A DNA stretch of 42,007 nt. Origin: an uncultured Oscillospiraceae bacterium. Lineage in GTDB: Bacteria > Bacillota > Clostridia > Oscillospirales > Acutalibacteraceae. Made by a program: the position numbers and the translations under genes. The stretch is taken from assembly GCA_948471095.1 (NCBI GenBank), contig CAOKRG010000022.1, positions 1-42,007 on the forward strand, read 5' to 3'. Shown one piece after another: positions 6,861 to 14,718 of the stretch; the first letter of the stretch is position 1; the number at the start of each line of letters is the position of its first letter. The notes under the pieces were generated by a model that had not been told where the DNA came from, searched no databases, and saw only the letters and a list, made by a program, of their open reading frames with translations.

Positions 6861-8603
6861 TTGAATCAGAAAAAGCAGAGCTTTCTTTATGGCGCGGTGA
6901 TTTTGACCGCTGGGATGGCGGTTGTGAAGGTGATTGGCGCGCTGTTTAAAATACCTTTGCAGCATTTCATCGGCGAATACGGTATGGGCCTCTTCCATGT
7001 GGCCTATAATTTCTACGGGCCCATTTTCAGCCTTGCCACGGCGGGCTTTCCCGTGGCGGTATCCCGGCTTGTCAGCGAAAACGCCTCTTTGGGACGCTGG
7101 AACGATGTGCGGGCGGTAAAGTCCGTGGCGGGGCCGGTATTCTTAGGCTTTGGGGCGGTGGGGGCCGTACTGCTCACGGCGTTCGCGCCCTTCTACTGCC
7201 GGAGCGTGGTAGGCAGCGCGGACGCCATACTGCCCATGCTGGCCCTGACCCCCGCCATCCTGTTCGCTTGCTGGGGCGCGGTGTACCGGGGCTATTACGA
7301 GGGCCTGCGGAACATGGGCCCTACCGCCGCGTCCGAGGTGGTGGAGGCCATAATCAAGCTGGCCCTGGGCCTGGGGCTGGCCTGCTCGGCGGTGCGCTGG
7401 GGCCGGGTGGAGTATGCCGGGGCGGGCACAGTGTTCGGCATAGAGGCAGGAGGGGCGGACCGGGCGGAGTTCCTCATCATGGCCTTTGCGGCGGCGGGGG
7501 CGGTGCTGGGAGTGACGGCGGGGTCCTGCGGGGCGGCCCTGTACCTGAGCCTGCGCTGGAAGCTCAAAGGGGACGGCCTGAGCCTGCGGGCCCGCAGGCA
7601 GGCCCCGCCCGCCCGGAAATGGAGCGAGACCCTAAGGAGCCTGCTGAAAATTGCGGGGCCCGTGGCGGCGGGCTCGGTGGCCATGAACGCGGCGGGGCTC
7701 ATCGACGCCACCTTCCTCCAGCGGCGCATGGGGGATATTATGTCCACCGCGCCGGAACGGCTGCTGGAGGCCTGCCGGGGCATGATTCCCGAGGTTTACC
7801 TGCACAACCCGGAATCGGCGCCCACTTTTCTATATGGATGCTACACTCTGGCCATGACCCTCTACCTGCTGGTGCCCGCCCTGACCCAGGCCATCGGCAT
7901 GAGCGCCCTGCCCGCCGTTACGGAGGCCTGGGCTCGGGGGGACCGGCCCCAGCTCAAGGAGCGCATGGGCTCGGTGCTGGGCATTACGGCCCTGGTGTGC
8001 TTTCCGGCGGGTCTGGGGCTCACGGCGCTGGCGGAGCCCATCGCGGAGCTGCTGTACGGCGCCGGCGGGGCCACGCCCATTGTGGCGGGGGCTCTGCTGA
8101 CGCTGGGGCCCGCGTCCCTGCTGGCGGCGCTGAGCACGCCGGTCTCCAGCATGCTGCAGGCCGTAGGCCGGGCAGACCTGCCCGTGAAGCTGCTGGCGGC
8201 AGCCATGGCCATAAAGACCGGCGTGAACTGGGTCCTCTGCGGCATTCCGGAGGTGAACATCCAGGGCGCGGGCATTGGCACGCTGCTGTGCTACCTGTTT
8301 CTAGTGGCCTCCCAGCTCTGGTGCCTGCGCCGGGCCACCGGGGTGCGCCTGCGGCTGGGCAGGCTCTTCCTTAAGCCGCTGGGCTGCGCGGCCCTGTGCG
8401 GGGCCGGGGCCTGGGCCCTCCACCGGGGCCTGGCCTCCCTGGGCGCGCCCCTCTGGCTGGCCGCCGGGGCCGCGGTCTGCGGGGGCGCGGCGGTTTATGG
8501 GGCGGGCCTGCTGGCCTCCCGGGCATTGGAGAAGAAGGACCTGCTGATGCTGCCGAAAGGACAAAAAATTGCGAAAGCCCTTGAAAAACGGGGTTGGATG
8601 TGA
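6861..8603 (+). CDS. SpoVB/YabM-like polysaccharide (lipid-linked oligosaccharide) flippase
   Basis: A 580-residue polytopic protein of the MOP exporter superfamily, with about 14 predicted membrane segments. The N-terminus (MNQKKQSFLYGAVILTAGMAVVKVIGALFKIPL split over the first two helices) and AYNFYGPIFSLATAGFPVAVSRLV are typical of SpoVB/YabM/MurJ-type proteins. These move lipid-linked cell-wall or spore-cortex precursors across the membrane. In Bacillus subtilis, yabM stands upstream of yabN-yabO-yabP-yabQ-divIC-yabR, and the same order follows here, which favours the YabM/SpoVB branch. The TTG start at 6861 has AGGAGA 7 nt upstream. The promoter of the next gene overlaps its last codons. 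The substrate is inferred from the family. Confidence 0.85.
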   Translation: MNQKKQSFLYGAVILTAGMAVVKVIGALFKIPLQHFIGEYGMGLFHVAYNFYGPIFSLATAGFPVAVSRLVSENASLGRWNDVRAVKSVAGPVFLGFGAVGAVLLTAFAPFYCRSVVGSADAILPMLALTPAILFACWGAVYRGYYEGLRNMGPTAASEVVEAIIKLALGLGLACSAVRWGRVEYAGAGTVFGIEAGGADRAEFLIMAFAAAGAVLGVTAGSCGAALYLSLRWKLKGDGLSLRARRQAPPARKWSETLRSLLKIAGPVAAGSVAMNAAGLIDATFLQRRMGDIMSTAPERLLEACRGMIPEVYLHNPESAPTFLYGCYTLAMTLYLLVPALTQAIGMSALPAVTEAWARGDRPQLKERMGSVLGITALVCFPAGLGLTALAEPIAELLYGAGGATPIVAGALLTLGPASLLAALSTPVSSMLQAVGRADLPVKLLAAAMAIKTGVNWVLCGIPEVNIQGAGIGTLLCYLFLVASQLWCLRRATGVRLRLGRLFLKPLGCAALCGAGAWALHRGLASLGAPLWLAAGAAVCGGAAVYGAGLLASRALEKKDLLMLPKGQKIAKALEKRGWM

Positions 8604-8609
8604 TATGAT
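8581..8609 (+). promoter_or_regulatory. Promoter of the HU gene
   Basis: TTGAAA (8581-8586), 17-bp spacer, TATGAT (8604-8609). It overlaps the end of the flippase gene and sits about 80 bp upstream of the HU start, giving HU its own strong promoter. Confidence 0.75.
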
Positions 8610-8635
8610 TGCTACTGTTATGAAACGAACCGAAG

Positions 8636-8664
8636 GTTTGCGGGCGGAAAACCGCCCCGCGAAC
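8636..8664 (+). promoter_or_regulatory. Stem-loop in the HU 5' untranslated region
   Basis: GGGCGG (8642-8647) pairs with CCGCCC (8652-8657) over an AAAA loop, and the flanking GTT/AAC extends the stem. It lies between the HU promoter and its ribosome binding site and is not followed by T residues, so it is more likely an mRNA leader structure than a terminator. Confidence 0.45.
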
Positions 8665-8687
8665 AAAATTAGGGAGGTACTATATTC

Positions 8688-8969
8688 ATGAACAAATCCG
8701 AACTGATCACGGAGGTCGCCGAGAAGACCGGCCTGACGAAAAAAGATGCGGAGGGCGCGGTGAAAGCCGTGATCGACACCATTACCGACGCGATGATCCA
8801 GGGGGACAAGGTCCAGCTGGTGGGCTTCGGCACCTTCGAGGTGCGGGAGCGCGCCGCCCGTTTCGGCCGGGACCCCCGTACCGGCGAGAGCATGGAGATC
8901 GCGGCCTCCAAGGCTCCGGCCTTTAAGGCGGGCCAGGGCCTGAAGGACGCGGTAAACGGCAAGAAATAA
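8688..8969 (+). CDS. hup: HU family DNA-binding protein
   Basis: A 93-residue histone-like protein, the normal length of HU. It starts [20 protein letters not shown], carries the HU signature [21 protein letters not shown] (DNA-binding beta arm, about residues 45-75) and ends in a short basic tail. HU bends and compacts DNA as a dimer. The ATG follows AGGGAGGT. The gene has its own promoter and a terminator at 8985-9014, so it can be expressed independently of the flanking sporulation cluster. HU between a SpoVB-like gene and rqcP replaces yabN of the Bacillus order and is known from other clostridia. Confidence 0.97.
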   Translation: MNKSELITEVAEKTGLTKKDAEGAVKAVIDTITDAMIQGDKVQLVGFGTFEVRERAARFGRDPRTGESMEIAASKAPAFKAGQGLKDAVNGKK

Positions 8970-8984
8970 GGGCTGCGGGCCCTT

Positions 8985-9014
8985 AAGCGGACCGGTGGAC
9001 CCGGCCCGCTTTTT
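8985..9014 (+). terminator. Terminator after HU
   Basis: AAGCGG (8985-8990) pairs with CCGCTT (9006-9011), with inner CCGG/CCGG pairing, followed by TTTTT. It lies 16 bp after the HU stop codon. Confidence 0.6.
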
Positions 9015-9066
9015 GCTACCGTCCGGCGCTCCCTTTTGCCAACACACAGGAAACGAGGTGAAACCC

Positions 9067-9312
9067 ATGCGATTGGACAAATATCTAAAAATTTCCCGCC
9101 TGATCAAGCGCCGCACCGTGGCCAACGAGGCCTGCGACGCGGGGCGGGTGCTGGTCAACGGCAACCCGGCCCGCGCCTCTTACAATGTGAAGGAGGGCGA
9201 CGTGCTGGAGCTCCACCTGGGCGAGCGGACGCTCCGGGTCCAGGTGGCCTCAGTGGCGGAATACGCCAAAAAGGAGGAGGCCGGGGACCTGTACCGGGTT
9301 TTGGAGGGCTGA
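9067..9312 (+). CDS. rqcP: S4-domain RNA-binding protein RqcP (YabO/HslR family)
   Basis: An 81-residue protein consisting of one S4 RNA-binding domain: MRLDKYLKISRLIKRRTVANE, then GRVLVNG and VKEGDVLEL. It matches YabO/RqcP in length. RqcP works with RqcH in ribosome-associated quality control, promoting poly-alanine tailing on obstructed 50S subunits; this is taken from the family. The start follows GAGGTG with a 6-nt gap; an open frame reaching further upstream has no such site. It is followed by yabP, yabQ, divIC and yabR, the conserved order in spore formers. Confidence 0.92.
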   Translation: MRLDKYLKISRLIKRRTVANEACDAGRVLVNGNPARASYNVKEGDVLELHLGERTLRVQVASVAEYAKKEEAGDLYRVLEG

Positions 9313-9370
9313 GCGGGCATAGCCGGGGCTTTTTCCGCATATACATTCCCCAATGAAAGGGGATGAACAC

Positions 9371-9640
9371 ATGGCGGAACAGGCCCTGAAACGGCACGGC
9401 ATCCACATTGACAACCGGGAGACGCTGGCTGCCACAGGCGTAAAGAGGGTGGACTTTTTCAGCGATGAGCTGATCACCGCCCAGACGGATCTGGGGCAGC
9501 TGAACATAAAGGGCGAGGCCCTGCACATCGAAAGCCTCAGCGCCGACACGGGCGATATGCTGGTCAGGGGCAAGGTGGGGGCCGTCTCCTACACGGAGAG
9601 CGCCCCGGCGCTGTCCTTTTTGGGGCGGCTTTTCAAATGA
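9371..9640 (+). CDS. yabP: Sporulation protein YabP
   Basis: An 89-residue protein of the YabP/YqfC family: HGIHIDNRETLAATGVKRVDFF followed by LGQLNIKGEALHIESLSADTGDMLVRG, a compact beta-rich domain. YabP is needed, in Bacillus with YabQ, for proper spore coat/cortex assembly under the mother-cell sigma factor. I selected the ATG at 9371 because AAGGGG lies 8 nt upstream; an ATG six codons earlier overlaps that site. Its stop overlaps the yabQ start as ATGA, so the two are translationally coupled. Confidence 0.9.
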   Translation: MAEQALKRHGIHIDNRETLAATGVKRVDFFSDELITAQTDLGQLNIKGEALHIESLSADTGDMLVRGKVGAVSYTESAPALSFLGRLFK

Positions 9641-10173
9641 CCGGGGGAACCTGGCCCCAGGCCAGCCTGTGCCTGTTCAGCGGGGCGCTGCTGGGCCTGC
9701 TCTTCCTTGCCTGCAAGCTGCTGCGGGTCCTGCTGGGCCTGGGGCGGCTGGCCACGGCCCTGCTGGACCTGGCTTTCTGCCTTTTCTGCGGGGCGGCGGC
9801 GTTCCTCTGCGCGCTGGTCCTGGACCAGGGACGGCTAAGGCTGTTTCAGGCCGCGCTGCAGCTGCTGGGGGCCTGGGGGGCCGCGGCCGCGCTGGACCCC
9901 CTGGTGGAGGGGGCCGCCAGGCTGCTCCGGCGGACGGCGGCGCGGATGCGGCGGGCGCTGGGGCGGCCCCTTCGGTTTTTAAGGGAAAAATGGGCAAAAA
10001 CCTTTCCCAAACAGCCGCGAAAGCCTGTGAAACGAAAAAAACCGGGCGGAAACGGAAAAAAGCCAAAAAACCACTTGAAAATCTTACATAAACTAAGATA
10101 TAATGGAAACACCACATCAAGACGTCGAGAAGGGGGACGGCCGCCATGCAGAAAGCCAAGGGTTCAAAAGTGA
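9637..10173 (+). CDS. yabQ: Spore cortex protein YabQ
   Basis: A 178-residue membrane protein. Three hydrophobic segments occupy roughly residues 8-30, 35-62 and 65-90, then come an amphipathic region and a long, very basic tail (KPVKRKKPGGNGKKPKN). YabQ-family proteins share the N-terminal membrane region and are required for spore cortex formation. The ATG overlaps the yabP stop. The last nine codons overlap divIC in another frame. The family call rests on topology and on position between yabP and divIC, since this family is poorly conserved. Confidence 0.85.
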   Translation: MTGGTWPQASLCLFSGALLGLLFLACKLLRVLLGLGRLATALLDLAFCLFCGAAAFLCALVLDQGRLRLFQAALQLLGAWGAAAALDPLVEGAARLLRRTAARMRRALGRPLRFLREKWAKTFPKQPRKPVKRKKPGGNGKKPKNHLKILHKLRYNGNTTSRRREGGRPPCRKPRVQK

Positions 10174-10445
10174 AGGGGAGCTTCCTTTTAAAGGCGGCGG
10201 TCTTCTGTCTGGCGGCGGTGGCGCTGGTTTCTCTGGTGGAGCGGCAGATCCGCATTGCCGAGAAGCAGGCCCAGCTGGCCCAGCTGGAGGCCCAGCTGGA
10301 AGAGCAGACCGCCAAAAACGAGGACCTGCAGGCCGCCCTGGACAACGGCGAGGGCGTGCGGGAATATGCCGAGCGGCGGGCCCGTTCCCTGGGCTACGCC
10401 CGGCCAAACGAGCGGGTGTACGTCGATGTGGGCGGCGGGGAATAG
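10146..10445 (+). CDS. divIC: Septum formation initiator DivIC/FtsB family
   Basis: A 99-residue bitopic membrane protein: a short basic cytoplasmic N-terminus, one transmembrane helix (about residues 13-31), then a heptad-rich coiled coil (RQIRIAEKQAQLAQLEAQLE onward) and a C-terminal YAERRARSLGYARPNERVYV block typical of DivIC/FtsB. It joins FtsL and DivIB in the divisome. AGGGGG precedes the ATG by 9 nt. Its position between yabQ and yabR matches the conserved order. Confidence 0.92.
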   Translation: MQKAKGSKVKGSFLLKAAVFCLAAVALVSLVERQIRIAEKQAQLAQLEAQLEEQTAKNEDLQAALDNGEGVREYAERRARSLGYARPNERVYVDVGGGE

Positions 10446-10491
10446 AATAGGACGGAAAACACGAGTAATCTGAGGAGGATAGCGCTTAATC

Positions 10492-10986
10492 ATGCGGCTT
10501 GAGGTTGGAGAGATCTATGAGGGCAAGGTGACCGGCATTACCAAATTCGGCGCGTTCGTCAGCTTTGAGGAGGGCCAGACCGGGATGGTGCACATCTCGG
10601 AGATTGCGCCCACCTTTGTCAACGAGATACGGGATTTTGTCTCAGAGGGGCAGACCGTGAAGGTGAAGGTGCTCAACATCAGCGAGGAGGGAAAGATCAG
10701 CCTCTCCATGAAAAGGGCCCTCCCCCCGGAGGAGCAGCACAAGCCCCGCCGTCCAGGACCGGGCGGGCGGAAGCCTGGGCCGCGTCCGCCCCGGGCCCCC
10801 AGGCCGGAGCCCCAGCCGGGGCCGGGCCGTCCGGGAGACTTTGAGTGGCAGGGCCGCCGCAACGACAGCGGGAGCCTGGAGGACATGATCTCCCGCTTTA
10901 AGCAGACCAGCGACGAGAAGATGTCCGACCTAAAGCGCGGCAACGAGTCCCGCCGGGGCTACTCCCGCCGGGGCCAGAAGCAGTGA
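10492..10986 (+). CDS. yabR: S1-domain RNA-binding protein YabR
   Basis: A 164-residue protein with one S1 OB-fold at residues 1-75 (GEIYEGKVTGITKFGAFVSF, GMVHISEIA, VKVKVLNISEEGKISLSMK). A proline-, glycine- and arginine-rich linker follows, and then a tail containing DMISRFKQTSDEKMSDLKR. It is a general stress/RNA-binding family associated with ribosomes. AGGAGG precedes the ATG by an unusually long 13 nt. It closes the conserved yabO-yabR block; repeat copy C begins 55 bp later. The low-complexity tail is longer than in Bacillus YabR. Confidence 0.88.
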   Translation: MRLEVGEIYEGKVTGITKFGAFVSFEEGQTGMVHISEIAPTFVNEIRDFVSEGQTVKVKVLNISEEGKISLSMKRALPPEEQHKPRRPGPGGRKPGPRPPRAPRPEPQPGPGRPGDFEWQGRRNDSGSLEDMISRFKQTSDEKMSDLKRGNESRRGYSRRGQKQ

Positions 10987-11041
10987 GCGGCGGGAGTGTC
11001 CAAAACGCGTTGATAAAGGGAGATAGGATGGTCAGTGAGCC

Positions 11042-11112
11042 AGTAAAAGTTTCGTCAACCTTTACAAAGGTTGCAGGGTTCTTAGGGACGGAGTCCCTAA
11101 GCCGCCGGAGGC
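11042..11112 (+). repeat. Modular intergenic repeat, copy C
   Basis: It reads AGTAAAAGTTTCGTC, hairpin AACCTTT/AAAGGTT, GCAGGGTTCTTA, hairpin GGGAC/GTCCC, TAAGCCGCCGGAGGC. This is the clearest full copy of the dispersed family and lies between yabR and the fumarase gene. Confidence 0.75.
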
Positions 11113-11326
11113 CACTCCGTATGACTTCAAAAAAACTCCCAAAAACTGCGCCCTTTGGACAGTCCCCGGAGCTTTGCGGGTGAGCTGCGGAACAGAAAAA
11201 ACCGGCCGGCAGAGGCTTACCCTGCCCGGGCCTAGCTTTGCTTTTCCATTGACGGCCTCCCGCTCCGTTTAAGCGTTCCACCAGGGCCCCTTTTCGCCCT
11301 GGCCCGCCAAAAAAATCATTGAGACC
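11113..11326. other. Intergenic leader before fumarase, no gene seen
   Basis: Between repeat copy C and the terminator-like hairpin there are only short stem-loops, notably CCAGGGC/GCCCTGG at 11281-11302. I see no gene and no convincing -35/-10 pair. It may be the untranslated leader of the fumarase mRNA. Confidence 0.5.
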
Positions 11327-11352
11327 AAGGGCCCCCGCGGGGGCCCTTTTTT
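11327..11352 (+). terminator. Terminator hairpin directly in front of the fumarase ribosome binding site
   Basis: AAGGGCCCCC (11327-11336) pairs with GGGGGCCCTT (11339-11348) and is followed by a T tract, TTTTTT. The AAGGAGG of the fumarase gene begins 3 nt after the T tract. It may simply end upstream transcription, or act as an attenuator with the upstream CCAGGGC hairpin as competitor. Confidence 0.65.
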
Positions 11353-11369
11353 GTAAGGAGGAAGATTTT

Positions 11370-12209
11370 ATGAGAGAGATCAGCGCAAGCGAGATTACGG
11401 CGGCGGTGGCGCGGCTGTGCGTGGAGGCCAACCGGGAGCTTCCGGCCAGCCTGGAGGCTTTGGTCCGGGCCGGGGCCCAGCGGGAGGCCGGCCTCGTTGG
11501 CGGATCCGTGATGGAGGACCTGGCCCGGAACCTGGACGCGGCCCGGGCCATGAAGATCCCCATCTGCCAGGACACGGGCATGGCCGTGGTGTTCGCCCAG
11601 GTGGGCCAGGAGGCGCATATCATCGGGAATTTTGAAGAGGCGGTAAACGAAGGGGTGCGCCAAGGCTATGTGGAAGGGCTGCTGCGCTGCTCCGTGGTGG
11701 CGGACCCCCTGCGCCGGACCAACACCGGGGACAACACCCCGGCCATCCTCCACACCCGGCTGGTCCCGGGGGACAAGCTGCGGCTCACCGTGGCCCCCAA
11801 GGGCTTTGGCAGCGAGAACATGAGCCGCCTGCGCATGTTCACCCCCGCCGCCTCGAAAGAGGAAATTGTGGACTTTGTGGCCCAGACCGTCCGGGAAGCC
11901 GGTGGCAACCCCTGCCCGCCGGTGGTGCTCGGGGTGGGCATCGGCGGCGACTTTGAGCTCTGCGCCCTGCTTGCCAAGCAGGCCCTGTGCCGGGATGTGA
12001 GCCAGCGGAACCCGGATCCCTTTTACGCGGACCTGGAAGAGCGGATGCTCCAGGCGGTGAACCAGACCGGGGTGGGCCCCCAGGGCTTTGGTGGCGCCTT
12101 GACCGCCCTGGCGGTGAACGTCGAGGCCTACCCCACCCACATCGCCGGGCTGCCGGTAGCGGTAAACGTAGGCTGCCATGTGACCCGGCACATGTCGGCG
12201 GAGCTATAG
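11370..12209 (+). CDS. fumA: Fumarate hydratase (class I), alpha subunit
   Basis: A 279-residue alpha subunit of an iron-sulfur fumarate/tartrate-type hydratase. Three cysteines at the spacing expected for the 4Fe-4S cluster are present: C66 in ICQDTG, C182 in CPPVVLGVGIGG and C269 in VNVGCHVTRH. RRTNTGDNTPA and GFGSENMSR are further family blocks. The enzyme interconverts malate and fumarate with a separate beta subunit, which would normally be the next gene. Here the next gene is hpf and no beta subunit is in the window. The ATG has AAGGAGG 8 nt upstream. A tartrate dehydratase role is possible but less likely. Confidence 0.88.
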   Translation: MREISASEITAAVARLCVEANRELPASLEALVRAGAQREAGLVGGSVMEDLARNLDAARAMKIPICQDTGMAVVFAQVGQEAHIIGNFEEAVNEGVRQGYVEGLLRCSVVADPLRRTNTGDNTPAILHTRLVPGDKLRLTVAPKGFGSENMSRLRMFTPAASKEEIVDFVAQTVREAGGNPCPPVVLGVGIGGDFELCALLAKQALCRDVSQRNPDPFYADLEERMLQAVNQTGVGPQGFGGALTALAVNVEAYPTHIAGLPVAVNVGCHVTRHMSAEL

Positions 12210-12269
12210 GCCCAAGGCTCCCGGCGTGGACACGCTATTGCGTCTTATGAATAGTTTTTTCATAGGCTA

Positions 12270-12298
12270 TTGCATTCTTTTGTAGATTGTGCTATACT
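12270..12298 (+). promoter_or_regulatory. Promoter of hpf
   Basis: TTGCAT (12270-12275), 17-bp spacer, TATACT (12293-12298), 82 bp upstream of the hpf start. Confidence 0.7.
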
Positions 12299-12379
12299 GA
12301 AACCAGACAGAAAACCAGCCCCGCTGCCGGGTCTTCTGGAAAGCGGCGGGCGGAACGCCTTTAGAAGGAGGAAAGAGCT

Positions 12380-12907
12380 ATGAAAGTTACCATCATTGGC
12401 AGAAAGGTGAACCTTCGCAACAATTTCAAGGAGCTGGCCGAGAAAAAGCTGGCGAAGTTCCAACGGATTTTTGACGACGACGCGGAGGCCGTGGTCACGG
12501 TCACCGTGGAGCGCAACCGCCAGACCGTGGAGATTACCATCCGCCAGCGGGGGATGATCTGCCGCGCGGAGGAGACCGCCCTGGATATGAACGAGGCGCT
12601 GGACCACGTGATCTCCGCCCTGGGGCGGCAGATCCGCCGGAACAAAACCCGGCTGGAAAAGGCCAAAAAAGTGGATCCGGGCCTGGAATTTGCCGACGCC
12701 TACTACGACGAGCCGGAAGAGGAGCTTCAGGTGGTCCGCACCAAGCGCTTTGCCGTGAAGGTGATGACCCCCGAGGAGGCCATTATGCAGATGAATATGC
12801 TGGACCACGAGTTCTTCCTGTTCCGGGATGACGAGAGCGGGGAGATCAACGTGGTGTACCGCCGGAAAAACGGCGACTACGGCCTGCTGGTGCCGGAAGA
12901 GAAATGA
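12380..12907 (+). CDS. hpf: Ribosome hibernation-promoting factor, long form
   Basis: A 175-residue long-form HPF. Residues 1-100 form the HPF/YfiA ribosome-binding domain (MKVTIIGRKVNL, ELAEKKLAKFQRIF, AEETALDMNEALDHVISALGRQIRR). A linker leads to the C-terminal dimerisation domain (VRTKRFAVKVMTPEEAIMQM, FFLFRDDESGEINVVYRRKNGDYGL). Long HPF joins two 70S ribosomes into inactive 100S dimers in stationary phase or stress. The start has GGAGGAAAG upstream. Its stop overlaps the rlmL-like start as ATGA. Confidence 0.96.
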   Translation: MKVTIIGRKVNLRNNFKELAEKKLAKFQRIFDDDAEAVVTVTVERNRQTVEITIRQRGMICRAEETALDMNEALDHVISALGRQIRRNKTRLEKAKKVDPGLEFADAYYDEPEEELQVVRTKRFAVKVMTPEEAIMQMNMLDHEFFLFRDDESGEINVVYRRKNGDYGLLVPEEK

Positions 12908-14052
12908 GCCCTCCCCAAGAAATGACCTTTTGCGCCACCTGCCTCTTGGGGGTGGAGGGCCTTTTGGGGGACGAGCTGCGGGCCATGGGCTGTGATGACG
13001 TGCGGGCCGAAAACGGCCGGGTGCTCTTTGGGGGCGGCTGGCCGTCCCTGGTCCGGGCCTGCCTGAACAGCCGGTACGCGGAGCGGGTGGGCGTGTTTCT
13101 GGGAGAATTCCCCGCCCGCAGCTTCGAGGAGCTGTTTCAGGGGGTGAAGGCCCTGCCCTGGGAGGAGTTCCTCGGGGCGCGGGACGCTTTCCCCGTAACA
13201 GGGAGCTGCCTGAGCAGCGCCCTGCACAGCGTGCCCGACTGCCAGGCCATTGTGAAAAAGGCGGTGGTGGAGCGGCTGAAAGGCCGCTACCGCTTGAGCT
13301 GGTTTCCCGAGGAGGGCCCCCAGCACCGGATCCGCTTCCGCATTTTGAAGGACCGGGCCAGCCTGACCATCGACGCCTGCGGGGCAGGCCTGCACAAGCG
13401 GGGCTACCGGCCCGCCTCCAACGCCGCCCCCTTAAAGGAGACCCTGGCCGCGGCCCTGGTGAAGCTGATGCGCCTGCGGCCGGACGGGACCCTCTACGAC
13501 CCCTTCTGCGGCTCCGGCACCATTTTGATTGAGGGCGCCATGCTGGCCATGAACATCGCCCCGGGCTTGGGCCGGTCCTTCGCGGCGGAGGAGTGGGCGG
13601 ACGCGGACCCGGCCCTTTGGCGGCGGGAGCGGGAGCGGGCCCGGGACCTGGAGCGCCGGGACGGGGGCTTTACCGGCACGGGCTATGACGTGGACCCGGC
13701 GGCGGTGGAGCTGACCCTGGAAAACGCCCGCCGGGCCGGAGTCTCCGGGGCGCTTCGGGCCGGGGTGCGGGATATCCGTGACTTCCGCGAAGAGAGCCCC
13801 TTTGGCTGCGTGGTGTGCAACCCGCCCTATGGCCAGCGCATTTTGGACCAAAACGCCGCCCGGGCCCTGTACCGGGAAATGGGAAGGGTCTTTCTTCCGA
13901 AGCGGGGCTGGAGCTATGGGATCATCACCCCGGAGGAGGATTTCGAGTCCCTCTTCGGCCGGCGGGCGGACAAGCGCCGGAAGCTGTACAATGGGATGAT
14001 CCGCTGCCAGTTCTATTCGTACTTTAAGTGGAAGGATGCTGAGAAGCCTTAG
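12904..14052 (+). CDS. rlmL: THUMP-domain class I RNA methyltransferase (RlmL/YpsC-like)
   Basis: A 382-residue SAM-dependent N2-guanine RNA methyltransferase. An N-terminal ferredoxin-like/THUMP region (about residues 5-160) precedes the Rossmann fold. LYDPFCGSGTILIEGA (about residue 197 on) is the SAM-binding motif I and CNPPYGQR (about 303-310) is the catalytic NPPY motif. KRGYRPASNAAPLKETLAAAL between them is typical of RlmL/YpsC proteins, which modify 23S rRNA; a tRNA target (TrmN type) is possible. The start overlaps the hpf stop, so translation is coupled. Confidence 0.9.
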   Translation: MSPPQEMTFCATCLLGVEGLLGDELRAMGCDDVRAENGRVLFGGGWPSLVRACLNSRYAERVGVFLGEFPARSFEELFQGVKALPWEEFLGARDAFPVTGSCLSSALHSVPDCQAIVKKAVVERLKGRYRLSWFPEEGPQHRIRFRILKDRASLTIDACGAGLHKRGYRPASNAAPLKETLAAALVKLMRLRPDGTLYDPFCGSGTILIEGAMLAMNIAPGLGRSFAAEEWADADPALWRRERERARDLERRDGGFTGTGYDVDPAAVELTLENARRAGVSGALRAGVRDIRDFREESPFGCVVCNPPYGQRILDQNAARALYREMGRVFLPKRGWSYGIITPEEDFESLFGRRADKRRKLYNGMIRCQFYSYFKWKDAEKP

Positions 14053-14072
14053 TTTGGCGTGGGTAAGGGACA

Positions 14073-14645
14073 ATGAATCTGTTACATAGGCTCCAGGGCG
14101 GCATGGAGACGGAACGCCTGCTGCTGCGCCACTGGAAGCGGGAGGATTTCGAGGCCTATCTCGGCGTGGTCTCCGACCCGGAGGTGATGACCCCCGCGGG
14201 CTGCCAGGCGGCCCGGGATCTGGAAGAGGCCGCCGCCATGTTCCGCCGGGACTGCCGCAACGAGATGTGCTATGCCATTGTCCTCAAGGAGGCCGGGCAG
14301 GCGGTGGGCCGCATCAAATATCAAAGCGATTTGCGGCGCTTTCATGTGAACAGCCTGTCGCTGGGCTATGAGCTCCGCCGGGACTGCTGGGGCCGCGGCT
14401 ATATGACCGAGGCCCTGGGGGCCATGGTGGCCAACGCCTTTGAAAAACGCAAGGTGGACGTGGTGGCGGTCAGCCACTTTTCCGACAACGCCCGCTCCCG
14501 GCGGGTCATTGAAAAATGCGGCTTCCGGCTGGAGGGCACCGTGCCCTGGGCCCTGCGGCGGTTCGATGGCAAAATCTGCGACGACGTGTGCTACTCCATT
14601 CTGCGGGAGGACTACTTCGCGGCCCGAAGCGCCGCCCCCCAATAG
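14073..14645 (+). CDS. RimJ/RimL-type GNAT acetyltransferase
   Basis: An acetyltransferase of the RimJ/RimL/YdaF branch. METERLLLRHWKREDFEAYL marks the conserved N-terminus, GYELRRDCWGRGYMTEALGAMV is motif A with the acetyl-CoA loop, and DNARSRRVIEKCGFRLEG is motif B. The substrate may be a protein N-terminus or a small molecule. The start is uncertain: 14073 gives ten extra residues, and the internal ATG at 14103 (METERLLL) matches family length better, but neither has a strong Shine-Dalgarno. It follows the RlmL-like gene by 20 bp. Confidence 0.85.
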   Translation: MNLLHRLQGGMETERLLLRHWKREDFEAYLGVVSDPEVMTPAGCQAARDLEEAAAMFRRDCRNEMCYAIVLKEAGQAVGRIKYQSDLRRFHVNSLSLGYELRRDCWGRGYMTEALGAMVANAFEKRKVDVVAVSHFSDNARSRRVIEKCGFRLEGTVPWALRRFDGKICDDVCYSILREDYFAARSAAPQ

Positions 14646-14647
14646 AA

Positions 14648-14690
14648 AAACGGACCGGCCCCAAGGCAAACGCTTTGGGGCCGGTCTTTG
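14648..14690. terminator. Bidirectional terminator between convergent genes
   Basis: GACCGGCCCCAA (14653-14664) pairs with TTGGGGCCGGTC (14675-14686). T residues follow on the plus strand, and a run of five T follows on the minus strand. It serves the acetyltransferase from the left and the merR gene from the right. Confidence 0.8.
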
Positions 14691-14718
14691 CTGTGGGGGC
14701 GAGGAGGCCGCTTTCCGC

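Noticed and set aside
7268-8374. 368-codon frame within the flippase gene
   Set aside because: Gly/Ala/Pro/Arg-rich translation caused by GC skew; the true frame encodes a clear membrane protein.
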